Assembly: GCA_029718625.1 (NCBI GenBank)
Contig: CM056385.1
Location: 21,704,924 to 21,768,923, forward strand
Direction: 5' to 3'
Length of the DNA: 64,000 nt
Origin: Synaphobranchus kaupii
Lineage: Eukaryota > Chordata > Actinopteri > Anguilliformes > Synaphobranchidae
Part shown: one piece after another, positions 44,580 through 54,640 of the stretch
Position numbering within the stretch: the stretch's first letter is position 1
Layout of the letters: each line of letters starts with the position of its first letter
The notes under the pieces: generated by a model
Told to the model about the DNA's origin: nothing
Database searches by the model: none
The model's input: the letters and a program-made list of their open reading frames with translations, nothing else
Made by a program: the position numbers and the translations under genes

Positions 44580-45079
44580 NNNNNNNNNNNNNNNNNNNNN
44601 NNNNNNNNNNNNNNNNNNNNNNNNNNNNNNNNNNNNNNNNNNNNNNNNNNNNNNNNNNNNNNNNNNNNNNNNNNNNNNNNNNNNNNNNNNNNNNNNNNNN
44701 NNNNNNNNNNNNNNNNNNNNNNNNNNNNNNNNNNNNNNNNNNNNNNNNNNNNNNNNNNNNNNNNNNNNNNNNNNNNNNNNNNNNNNNNNNNNNNNNNNNN
44801 NNNNNNNNNNNNNNNNNNNNNNNNNNNNNNNNNNNNNNNNNNNNNNNNNNNNNNNNNNNNNNNNNNNNNNNNNNNNNNNNNNNNNNNNNNNNNNNNNNNN
44901 NNNNNNNNNNNNNNNNNNNNNNNNNNNNNNNNNNNNNNNNNNNNNNNNNNNNNNNNNNNNNNNNNNNNNNNNNNNNNNNNNNNNNNNNNNNNNNNNNNNN
45001 NNNNNNNNNNNNNNNNNNNNNNNNNNNNNNNNNNNNNNNNNNNNNNNNNNNNNNNNNNNNNNNNNNNNNNNNNNNNNNN
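44580..45079. other. Assembly gap (500 N)
   Basis: Exactly 500 N, a conventional placeholder for a gap of unknown length. Frames through it are meaningless. Confidence 1.
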
Positions 45080-45230
45080 GATATAGCACAATTCATACAA
45101 TTGAATGCAGTTCAAAGTGCTTTACATCAATAAACAGTGGACAACAAGACAATTAAAAATAATTAAACGGTATAAGCAGTTTAAAAATAGTGCAAAGATA
45201 AAATAGGGCAGAAAATAAAATAACACATGT
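45080..45230 (-). repeat. LINE 3' tail fragment
   Basis: Starts GATATAGCACAATTCATAC and has CAGTTCAAAGTGCTTTACATC; reversed, this is the TGTAAAGCACTTTGAACTG tail seen at the 3' end of fish LINEs. The remainder may lie in the adjacent gap. Confidence 0.55.
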
Positions 45231-45880
45231 AACGTTCCAACACATTTGGAACACGTTTATGGATCTTTCTGGCACAATTTAACCCCCGCTGGTAGTTTAA
45301 TATGATCTTTGATCTTTTGTATTTTTATAAGAATATTTTATATTGTCAACCAAACAATGCAATTTTTAAGAACAAAATTCCATATATTTATGCAGGGAAT
45401 TGCATAATATTTGTTCATAACATCGTATATTGAAAATTAATAAAAAAGCTCATTAATATTTAAGTTCAAAAGTTACATTTATCACAGTGGGGAGGGCATT
45501 TAAGATACTAAAAAAAACTCCTCTTGCCTTCAGGTAGGAGTGTAATATTTTCCTCTGACATCATTACTGCCAGTGATTGTATTCCATGGTGTTTCTTCAC
45601 TTAAACGGTCCAAAACTTGAAATTCTCATTTGAGTGTGTGACTTGTTATGGCCCTTAGGGCAGTGTTGGCCAGATAACGTCTCTTCCCATTACAACATCC
45701 TCTGTTTCCCTCACACCAGAGAGGACAGGTTTGTGAACAATTCGGAGAACTAGAGCACGCTTATGAGAGGGCCTTTGCTGGCAGCCACCACCTGCCTAAA
45801 TAAATAAACCTTTTTTTTTTAATCACAAGAGTGTTTAATGAATAAAATGTTTAAATAAAGCAGCCATTCTGACATGATAT
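45231..45880. other. Spacer, no gene recognised
   Basis: AT-rich unique sequence with no credible frame. Confidence 0.5.
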
Positions 45881-45884
45881 AACT

Positions 45885-46034
45885 GCTGAAACGCACTGAG
45901 GGACGATGTTGACTCACCGAAGTTACCAACGTGGAGGTGGTAGAGGCGAGTTTCCCCCTCATCATTGTAAAGCGCTTTGAGTCACCGGTTGGTGAGAAAG
46001 GCGCTATATAAATGCAAGGCATTATTATTATTAA
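45885..46034 (+). repeat. LINE/SINE 3' tail with ATT end
   Basis: ATTGTAAAGCGCTTTGAGTC, then GAAAGGCGCTATATAAATGC and (ATT)n at 46021-46034. This is the typical terminal stretch of fish LINEs of the L2/CR1 type or SINEs sharing it. Confidence 0.7.
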
Positions 46035-46850
46035 CGTGCACCGGAGATCAGAAGGTCAGGCTACCCCGAAATACAGTGTGTGTGATGTCATTCTTCTCCC
46101 CTGGAATGGATTGGGCTAATGCCGCACAGCCGAACTGAGGCAATCTCTCAAAGCCTGTTACATAACCACAACGTGGTTTTTAATTTACGGTCTCTAGAAA
46201 CCGAACACGGCAGGCTGTGGGACGGGGCCGATCGCATACATCATGCCTGGAAGTGATGGAAAATCAGCCACAAAACGCAGATCTCCTGGACCGCCAATAC
46301 TAACCCCCCGCCCACCACACCATCATTTCCCCCCTGCTCCTAACGGTAATCGATGGCCGGGGCTGGTTATTTGTGGAGTGACATTCTGTCCAGCGATGTT
46401 TCCACCAAGGGCTTCAAGGTCACCTCACATTGCACTTTTGCTACGTTTTACCACTCGGTGTCTGGGATCGCACGTGGCGGGGTCCCAGCAGGGATGATCG
46501 AGACATCTCTAAAAAACCTTTTTTTCTTTCTCTGTCTCTGTATGGGCCGAAATGAACACCACAGGTTGCCGTACATGGAAAACGAGGGCCAAACCGTTCA
46601 GGGGTGGGAGGGTGCATTAGAATCGATGTAGCCTATATATGAGCTACGATGTAAATGCCACTGTAACACATCATCGCTGGATGTATAAATCACACAGATT
46701 ATTTTGATTTTAGTAAAGACTAGTGGAAAACACGTTGAGTGATTATCACAGACTGGTATGAGTAAGAGTTTAGTCAGAATAAGGTAGAAGAGGCCCAGCA
46801 CTCGCTTAGCAAAAATATATACTGTTTATTCTTTAAAATACTTAGAATAC
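46035..46850. other. Spacer, no gene recognised
   Basis: 46060-46300 is GC-balanced and unique (AACCACAACGTGGTTTTTAA forms a small hairpin near 46166). No exon-like feature. Confidence 0.45.
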
Positions 46851-46854
46851 AAAA

Positions 46855-46883
46855 CCATGACGTTTCGGTGAAATACGTTCATC
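46855..46883 (-). ncRNA. Degenerate hammerhead-ribozyme-like motif
   Basis: On the minus strand: TTTGATGAACGTATTTCACC followed by GAAACGTC. The spaced GATGA, GAAAC and GTC elements correspond to the hammerhead core (CUGAUGA ... GAAAC ... GUC with minimal stem III), as found in retroelement-borne hammerheads such as those of Penelope-like elements. The first core residues are changed (TTGATGA) and stem II is poor, so activity is doubtful. Downstream on that strand is an ATAAACAG run, as in a 3' tail. Confidence 0.35.
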
Positions 46884-47378
46884 AAAAGGAACAGAGTGAG
46901 TGATACAACAAGTATATATACACACGGGAGATGGCAGACACACAGCTAATGACAATTAACACATTAAATGATAGTAAGCTGTAGACAATCAAACAGAGGT
47001 GTGGCACACAAGGGGGAGGGGAACAGGAAAGCGGACAAGGCTCCCATAAGTAAATGAGGAAGTCAAACAGAAACCCCGGACTGGACTTCAAAATAACAAG
47101 GGAACAAAATGCATCAATGCAAATGAAAGAAAGCTGTGAATCAAATCAAAACAGAACAAAAATACTTTTTTTTTTTTATTAAAACAAATATAAATTTAAA
47201 TCTAAATTAATTTAAGGCCAGGGGGAAGGGGGAAGAAAAAAAAACCCCGGACCAATAACATTAAAATAAAAAATAATTAAGAGGCAGGGAGGAAACGAAG
47301 AAACACACAATGAACTCAAAATGAAACTCAAAAAAAAAAAAAGAAGAAACTCAAAACAAGGGCCTCTAAAGGACTTTA

Positions 47379-47461
47379 TTTTGAACACGAGTTTAGCCAG
47401 TACACTTATTTTGAACAAGAGTTTAGCCAGTACACTTATTTTGAAACACTTATTTTGAAAC
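47379..47461. repeat. 30-bp tandem repeat
   Basis: TTATTTTGAACAMGAGTTTAG plus CCAGTACAC is repeated twice, followed by two shorter TTATTTTGAAACAC units. Confidence 0.85.
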
Positions 47462-47978
47462 CAACACACATAATGACGGTGTTTATTCTCATGATCACGA
47501 GTCCTGACTCTTGGAACCTGGGATTTTGCAGAACGTCATCCAACGTGACTTTAGAACAAAACAGTCATTCCGCTTCCCAGTGAGCTCGGCTCTCATTAGG
47601 TACTGTGGGTTTCCGTTTGAGATTCCATCGCCGTTCCCCTCGCATTACACCATTTTGAGTTGCAAATATCAAACGTCAAAATTGCACCAGGCATTAGACT
47701 CACTCAATGTTAGACTCAATGTTGGAGTCCCAAACAACATTTTTGGGCGTTCAAACATGTTTGTCACATTGGTATGGTCTTACAGATCGGGATTATAGTC
47801 TCTGTGATATTGCAACATTTCTCGCCTTTCCTGTGAAATTGTCGAATGCGAGACATGCATCTTAAACACACTCTCTCACATTTATTTTGTAAACATCACA
47901 AATTCAACCTCAAAACAGGTTATAGGAGAACAAGGACAGTCCCATTTTGTCTGTGTGTGAGAGGTTGGGTGTTTTCCA

Positions 47979-48150
47979 TTTGCAGGTTGGTTTATTGAAA
48001 TGTCTTCTGAGGGCAGCATTGCATGTGATTGGTTGTCTCAGCCATCCAAGCAGCGAGCAGGTTGTGGTTAGGGTTACGGTTACGGTAAGGTTTGCAATGC
48101 TGCCCTCAGAAGACATTTCAATAACTATAACATCAACCTGCTTTCCATTT
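47979..48150. repeat. Foldback element with telomere-like core
   Basis: Arms 47992-48023 and 48093-48124 are perfect 32-bp inverted repeats (ending in GGCAGCATTGCA and starting TGCAATGCTGCC). Further outward GCAGGTTG and CAACCTGC also pair, with gaps. The spacer holds GGTTAGGGTTACGGTTACGG (about 48066-48085), a short degenerate vertebrate telomere-type repeat. No coding. Could be a small foldback transposon or repair product. Confidence 0.8.
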
Positions 48151-48223
48151 GCTGGATAGTCTCACCCATTAATTTCCTATGGCCGACCATATTTGAGTGG
48201 AAACACCACAGAATTTCATTTGG

Positions 48224-48393
48224 GCTTATCAGCTTTTTATTGGACAGCATAGTATAGACAGACAGGAAGAATGGGAACAAGACAGAGAGAGAAACATGTG
48301 ACAAAGATCGCACGGCCGGATTTGAACCACCGACGTCGCTGCTTGCAAAGAGCATGCGGACAGTGCTCTACAAGCTACACCACAGAGACACCC
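48224..48393 (-). mobile_element. tRNA-derived SINE
   Basis: On the minus strand it begins GGGTGTCTCTG, then a box A-like TGGTGTAGCTTGTAGAGC, then about 40 bases on a box B-like GGTTCAAATCC: an internal RNA polymerase III promoter of a tRNA-like head. The tail holds TTCCTGTCTGTCTATACTATG and CTGTCCAATAAAAAGC. Too diverged, and with the tail, to be a working tRNA. Such SINEs are common in fish. Confidence 0.7.
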
Positions 48394-49917
48394 GACATAT
48401 GTACAAATTTGAATAAAACACCTATATTTTAATGAAAGTGGTGATCATTCATTTTATATGTTCAGATGCCTAGTTTAGAAAAATGAACAAACTTTATGGC
48501 AATTAGATAAAAGAAACCACATTTCTGATACAGAGAAGTTGTAAATCAGTGAAATTTGACTTGAACACAACCGGAGGGTTAATTTGCAAAACTGCTGAAA
48601 AAATATTGTAATTAAAACTGTACACACTCTATTATTAGTAGTTCCATAATAATGTGTGGGCAATAGAAGAGCTGGTCTTGCATTTCATCAGCAGACACAG
48701 GTTTGAGCTTTCAATGCTTTGCTTTTTTATCCATTGCCATAAACTTTGTCATTAGCAACAACACAACACAATACTATTTGTGAAGTCTTCTGGAAAGCTA
48801 TATCTGCTTGTCACATATGGGCAATGTCAGGGAAGAAAAAAAAAGAGAGAGATTGATTATTCTGGTCACCCAACTGAACCGTGAGAGAGAGAAAGAGCGA
48901 GATTATTCTGGTCGCCCAACTGAACCGCGAAAAGTACCGAGAGGGAGATAGAGAGAGAGAGAGCAGTTGGAGTGAGACGTCAACTCAGCGGGAGACATCA
49001 AGTGTTGCAGCAAATTCCGCCGCTGGCACAAATACCTGGCATGGCATTCATGGTGCCAAGGGGGGCACCGATATCACACCTTCACAGCTGACACATTGCC
49101 TGAATGGCTTCTGTTAAACTGGCCTTTGTTGACAGAATCCGGAATATGGAATATTATCCACTGCGGATGCATGCATAATAGAATGGAATAGAATAACTTT
49201 ATTTTTCCCAGGGGAAACTTCACGAATAAGCGTTCATATGCAAGTGCATGATATACTGTCACTTTAAAGATGTTCATTGGACTAATTGACTCTTTAATTC
49301 TTGGCCAGACCAGCTGAAACTGTTACCAATGACTACTACAGTTACTACGATACATGGGCTACTTTGTCTATGTACTTTTATATGTGTATGTATTCATCCC
49401 TGGGCATAAGAAATAAGATAAATGTAAAAATATAGCAGATGATGGGACAAATACTACTCCATGAACCCTTTAGAGGTGTGTCTGGTATCTCATTAAAATG
49501 AATGAAGATAAATTTTGAATGCATTCACACATATACATACAAGGCAGACATGCATATATACATACATACAGTGAACAATTAAAAAGGTAAAGTCACTTAA
49601 TGGGGGGTTGGGATCATTTATTTTATAACTGCTTTCACCCCAGGTTGAAATTTCTGGTCCACTGATCTGTGATGACTTTGCTTGTATAGCACTTCAAACA
49701 GTTGTATGTGCTTCCCACCCACGTTTGCCCTTTACTGATAATGTTTTTCTCCCAGAGTTCCCCTTGTTAAAAGTCAAGAAGTTGAGCTGTGTTGGTCACA
49801 GAAGCTATCTTCAAATGCTCCCAAACAATCACCCCTCTTGTGAAGTCATGGCCACTCTTGTAGCTATGCTAGTCATAAATACAGACAGCCGGACCTGACC
49901 AGCAGGTTAATGCGTGA
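48394..49917. other. Spacer, no gene recognised
   Basis: Includes a short duplication (GATTATTCTGGTCRCCCAAC at about 48854 and 48900) next to GAGA runs. No credible gene. Confidence 0.5.

Positions 49918-49919
<2 letters not shown>

Positions 49920-49968
<49 letters not shown>
49920..49968. repeat. (GT)n microsatellite
   Basis: About 24 GT units, seen directly. Confidence 0.97.
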
Positions 49969-49969
<1 letters not shown>

Positions 49970-50650
49970 GTGTAGCCTACACTGTGGCCATACAAGGTTC
50001 TGGATACTGAGTACAGAGCTCACACATGCATGCAAACGCATCATGAAATGAATGCAAAGGAAAGGTTTTTAGTCATCAAAGATCAAAACCATTTTGTCCC
50101 ACAACTCATTATTTGGCTAAATGGAGAATCTGAATAGTTTAGTACTTGAAGGAGATGAATGATAAGCCCAGACCTGCAGAGTCATTGGGGTGGAGACCTC
50201 TTGGACTGGGATTAAAACGTGACATCCTTCTCATTATCAGAACGGCGGTAGTGTAAATAGGCACACAGAACTATGGAGATTGTGAAAATGATGTGCTGTC
50301 GCCAAGTTTCCGCACTGCGGCTCCTAGAGCGGGAATGCGGCCGTTTTAATGCACATCATTACACCGTTTGTCTCTGGAGGAACCCGTCGTATGCTCGGTG
50401 GCATATGAAGATGTGTGACCTTTGACCTGCAGTGACAGCCTGTGTTATTGGAATTGCAGAGGTGCAAAGAGCTTTCTGTTTTATTTATAGTCGCTTTGAC
50501 GTAAAGAAGAACCTTGTTTTCAAAACCCTTATCGCCAAACGAACACCTGAAATAGGAAACGCAATGGTTCTGCGAAATACTGAATCTTACATGTTCTTCA
50601 AACAACATAGAAAAAACACTTTAAATATAAAAAATATAAAAATGTATTTG
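49969..50650. other. Spacer, no gene recognised
   Basis: The frame at 50324-50608 (minus, 94 residues) and its + strand rival lack domains. Nothing else seen. Confidence 0.45.
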
Positions 50651-50651
50651 C

Positions 50652-50700
50652 TTCGATGAAGGTCTCTGACCGAAACGTCAGTATTAAAGCTTTTCTGTGT
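50652..50700 (+). ncRNA. Hammerhead-ribozyme-like motif
   Basis: TTCGATGAAGGTCTCTGACC followed by GAAACGTC. Stem II would be GGTC/GACC with a TCT loop, followed by GAAAC and GTC, close to a hammerhead core with a minimal stem III. The CUGAUGA box is altered (TCGATGA). GCTT before and AAGC after could form part of stem I. Likely a retroelement remnant; compare 46855-46883 on the other strand. Confidence 0.4.
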
Positions 50701-51214
50701 TGCAGCAAATCTTTTTGATGTAAAATAATTAAATCATTATAGACAACGAACGTCAAATCACAGTTGACAACAACAACAACAACAAAAAGCAACGTTTTTT
50801 TGCAACAAAATGTTTTATTCTATATCCAGTCTTGGCAAATACAGTATATCCATACACATCACAGATTTTACACCTTGGGAATAGAGAAAGGACACGCATG
50901 GCAGGGCCGGCATTGACATACATTCATAGTGACATGTTCACATGCCTCTTCCGTGGCCTGGAGAAGAGGAGCGTACTCATGGGAATTGCGGTCATAAACC
51001 TTCCAGCGCCAGGAGTGCTTCGTGGGAATGGTGCGTAGGGAAGCCACAAACCGATGTGGAGAACCCCGCCATTGTGGAGGGACCAAATTACGACTGACAT
51101 ATCTAGTGCAATGCATAAAATCTTAAAGGGAACCTCCACTGAAAAAAAGACATGAGCTCAAAGAGCAGACTCGTCTCCAGACGGACATGCAGCGAGCTGC
51201 TCTTTTCTCCTTGC
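50701..51214. other. Spacer, no gene recognised
   Basis: Contains CAATTCCCATGA-type and AAAGGGAACCTCCACTG sequences that recall common fish repeats, and overlapping frames (66-82 residues) without domains. Not called as a gene. Confidence 0.4.
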
Positions 51215-51560
51215 ATGGATGAATTAAACCGCGCCAACCCAAACGCAAGTGTCTTTGCTATCTTACACCCGGTGCAGGGTTCACTATAGCCCCTTGCGCT
51301 CACGTCGGTTAAATACCAAGTGATGTTGCGCCCATAGCAAGTGAATTGGGCGTGTTGGTCTTAAAATTAGGTGTGGCCAGGATCATTTTTGGCGTATTGC
51401 TATCTTGAGCCAGCAGAAAGCGCTTGCACTAAAACCACCAAAAACCTGGTCTAAAGTCATGTCGCAGTTGTTTACATGTTATTTTAATGGCGTCTACATA
51501 GGCATGTGCACAACGCGCGTACACCCTCCTGTCTGTTCCATAAAGGGACGCGCACAAGCA
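51215..51560. mobile_element. Second, partial copy of the 38740-39859 transposon
   Basis: AACCCAAACGCAAGTGTC, AAATACCAAGTGATGTTGCG, GAGCCAGCAGAAAGCGCTTG and TACACCCTCCTGTCTG match the left part of the element at 38740 in the same order and orientation. Both termini are lost. Confidence 0.75.
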
Positions 51561-52021
51561 TGACTAAAAATATCAAGATTACAGTTTGAAATATGATTAT
51601 TGTGTAGCACATACCTGTCCCTCAGCGAAGGGGAATGCCGCATTAAATTGCTTTCAGCCCACTCCATCAACATCCAGGCAATGAGCGATGGTATGTGTAA
51701 AGTTATAGACTATTCACAATTATCCTGGATCAAACTATGATTTAGCCTATATTTGCCAATAATTCCTGTAATCTTCTGTGGGGTCAATCTTCTGTTACGG
51801 GACAATGGCTATCCAGTCACCGATATCAAGCCTAATGCACAAATTGTCATTTACACCTAAAGCGTGAATTGTCATTCAATGGAAAACCCGTGCACTGCAA
51901 TAGACGGAAATTTTAGTTCTGAAAATACGCTTCAGATGTCATTAAAATACAGTTATGTTCATCTAGGCCTACAGCCTGTAAGTAAATAGAATGGTTTTGA
52001 CTGAAAAAAGTTCTAAACCTT
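51561..52021. other. Spacer, no gene recognised
   Basis: Ordinary AT-rich sequence. Confidence 0.5.
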
Positions 52022-54000
52022 GTGTCATGGTTTTGACCCTGTTTCCCCATGCGGTCGTTTTCCTCGGTGGCCACGCGAGGGCGCTGCCCTTTTGGTAGAT
52101 GCTTGCTCCTCCCTGCTGAGTTGGGGGAGTTTCTGTTAAAGCGTTTACACCTGTTGTAGTCACCTGAGAGATTTATATAAGCCTACCGTTTCCTTCATTC
52201 GGGGCTTCGACGTTAATTGTTAATTGTTCGTACTGTGGTGTTATTGTTGGCTGTGTTCTCGTACCATTTTGGCTACTCGCCTATTTTTAACGTCTCTGTT
52301 GAGGCAGGGCTTATTTCTTACTGGCTTGGTAGTTGATTATCTCGTAGAAGTTTGGGACCGTAAAATCTCTGCTCTATTTTGCCCCTTTAGTGCTTTTCCT
52401 CCGTGTATGGAGTTTTGGGCGATTCTGTTCAGAACTGTAGTTCTGCTCGCCCTTCGGCACATGTCTTCCCATAGGGAGATCGGGTGTTTAGCTTCTATTT
52501 AGTTTCTTAGCTCTTAGAAGTATAGAGTAGTAGTTTCTCTGTTCCATTTTCGCCTGTTTGGTTTTCTTACTGAGAGACCTGGCGCTTTTGCTTCTACTCA
52601 ATTCCGTGTTACTGTGAGCCAGTAAGTAGCCTTGGTACGTATTTCCCTGTTTGGTCTCCTTCTTGTGGACTACGTTTCCCTTTGTTGTGAGCCAGGGTTT
52701 TTATTTGTATTGAGAGGCTGTCGTGCTATTAAATTTGCGTAGGTCTTTTGTTGCAGCCGTCCTATACTCCCTAACTACCTGCGGGACGATTTTGTTGGGA
52801 ACTTGTTGTTCTATTTTCGTTCTCCGGGTGTTAGCCTCCTAGTTATATGGAGCTTGGGCTATGTTGTGGACGTGTTTGTGTTTGACTGCGTGTTTATAAT
52901 AATAGCCTCGGAACGTTAGCTCTCTGTTCCATTTCGCCTCGTTTGCATTCATTCGTTTTCTGAGAGGCTGTCGTGCTATGTTGCGTAGGTCTTTTGTTGC
53001 AGCCGTCCTATACTCCCTAACTACCTGCGGGACGATTTTGTTGGGAACTGTTGTTCTATTTTCATTCTCCGGGTGTTAGCCTCCTAGTTATATGGAGCTT
53101 GGGCTATGTTGTGGACGTGTTTGTGTTTGACTGCGTGTTTTATTAAATTAGCCATGGAACGTTAAATCTCTGTTCCTGTTCGCCTCGTCACATTTCACCT
53201 TACTGAGAGGCTAGGGCGGTTCCAGTTTAAGCTCACGTTAGTCTATGGATAGTAAAGTTATGGGACGTCGGTGCTCCGTCGGCTCACCTGTAAAATGTTT
53301 CTCTCTCCTGGGAGATCGGGTGTTTACCCCTTTGTTTTCTGTATTGGACTGCGAGCCTATTAATCCCGCCATGGAACGTTAAATCTTTGTTCCTGTTTCG
53401 CCTCATTATATTCCTCTTCATAGAGAGGCAGGGCATTTATTTTCATTTAATCTCGCGTTGGTCTAGCCGGTAAATGTCCGGTGCTGCCTGTCCTGTTCGT
53501 TCCTTTTCGGTGCCTTTCTCTTTTCATGGAGTTTTGACGATTTTGTTTGGAACTCATGTTCTGTTTCGTCTTTTGGCGCATGTCTTCCTGTGGGGAAGAT
53601 TGGGCGATGCTGTGGACACGTTTGTGTTTGACCGCGAGTTTGGGAATAGCCTGGGAACGTTGGATCTGTTCCTTTCGCCTCCGCTATTACTATATCGTAT
53701 TATTTTGGCAGTGTTTGTTTGTTGTTTTGTGTTTGTCTTTACGCTACTCGCCCGTTCTTATTTTTGTCTCGTTACCGAGACAGGGCGCGTATTAATTCTG
53801 GCTGTTCTGATCCCTGTCCTTGCGCTCTACTTGGCGTTTGACAGTTAGCCGGTTAGTAGCGTCTGTAGTGGTGTTTGTGTTCCTTGTCTTGTCTTCTCCC
53901 TTATCTGCGGGTATCCCGCCTTAGTGGCCTAAGGGCTTAATGATTCCCCTTGCTGCGTTTGGCTCCTCCTTCCTCACATGTCACGCCACATTACACCTTG
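52022..54000 (+). mobile_element. LTR-like dispersed repeat, copy C (expanded)
   Basis: Begins TGTCATGGTTTTGACCCTG as copy A does, with GGCCACGCGAGGGCGCTG at about 52070 and a TATA box ATTTATATAAGC (52171-52182) about 150 bases in. About 2 kb of T-rich sequence follows, made of drifting repeats of a block like GTTAAATCTCTGTTCC/TTCGCCTC/GAGAGGCAGGGC. It ends with TTTGGCTCCTCC and TCACGCCACATTACACC. No reverse transcriptase, protease or integrase frame is seen; the 92- and 124-residue frames are composition artefacts. Looks like an LTR swollen by internal tandem duplication. Confidence 0.6.
52711..53203 (+). repeat. 250-bp tandem duplication within copy C
   Basis: Two units start with TGAGAGGCTGTCGTGCTAT (52711 and 52961). 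Both contain CAGCCGTCCTATACTCCC, GCGGGACGATTTTGTTGGG and TGTTGTGGACGTGTTTGTG. A third, weaker start is at 53204. The units are nearly identical, so the duplication is recent. Confidence 0.9.
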
Positions 54001-54098
54001 TCCAGTGAATATTTATTGTTTTTCATATAGCCTAGGTGTAAAGGGGGCGTGACGTGTGAGGTTGGAGGGACCAAACGCAGCAAGGGGATTCTTTAAGC
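53935..54098. repeat. Inverted repeat joining two copies of the LTR-like family
   Basis: Left arm 53935-54000 and right arm about 54033-54098 are imperfect reverse complements (CCCCTTGCTGCGTTTGG against CCAAACGCAGCAAGGGG; TCACGCC against GGCGTGA), with a 32-base AT-rich spacer. Confidence 0.85.
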
Positions 54099-54245
54099 TT
54101 AAAAAGCCACTGAGACGGAGAGACCCCGTATATAGGGAAATATAAGGATTAAAGCAAATAACCTAGTTCCTACTCTCACTGGAGGGAAATACGGGAACTA
54201 GGAAAAAAGGGGCGTAACTAAAAGTGACCCGTATAACCGGGCGAC
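54033..54245 (-). mobile_element. LTR-like repeat, inverted partial copy
   Basis: Reverse-complemented it carries the same 3' end as copy C and, further in, GTCTCTCCGTCTCAGTGGC where copy C has a CTTAGTGGCC block. Only the end of the repeat is present. Confidence 0.5.
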
Positions 54246-54279
54246 GTCAAGCTAAGCATATGATCTGTCAGCAAATTAG

Positions 54280-54640
54280 CACAGCATTCATCACTGAAAT
54301 CCTTTAAGTGATGTGATCTCTCTTATTGATCTGAGACCACCCCCTGCCGCGCCTCACCTTGGAAGCTGTCCTGAGCCCAAGGAATGGAATGTATTGTTGC
54401 CTATCCTATTAATCTGTGCATGAGTGCTGTGATAATCATCATAAAACAAGCCCATTAAGTCTGGGATCTCCAATTAATGTTTACGTAAAAAGATGAACTG
54501 TGAGGGCTGAGAAACAGCCGTCCTTCATCGTGCTCTGCAGGTTAAATTATAATCAGCTGTCAGATCTAGAGCTCTTTGTTTTGATGGAATAAATCAATGC
54601 ATTTATGCATAAATATGCAATCTTAGTAAAGACATTTACT
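54280..54640. promoter_or_regulatory. Candidate conserved non-coding element
   Basis: Unique sequence rich in homeodomain/POU-type words (CCTATTAATCTG, CTCCAATTAATG, GCATTTATGCATAAATATGC) with GATAATCATC and TTAAATTATAATC. Typical texture of a developmental enhancer, unproved. Confidence 0.3.

Noticed and set aside
44480..45133. Open frames of about 170-217 residues made mainly of X
   Set aside because: They run through the 500-N gap.
50868..51139. Minus-strand frames containing PPQWRGSPHRFV
   Set aside because: Looked protein-like at first, but no known family fits and the DNA has words of common fish repeats (CAATTCCCATGA).
53474..53848. 124-residue hydrophobic frame that could look like a membrane protein
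   Set aside because: T-rich body of the LTR-like repeat gives F, L and V codons; its neighbours in the array do not keep the frame.
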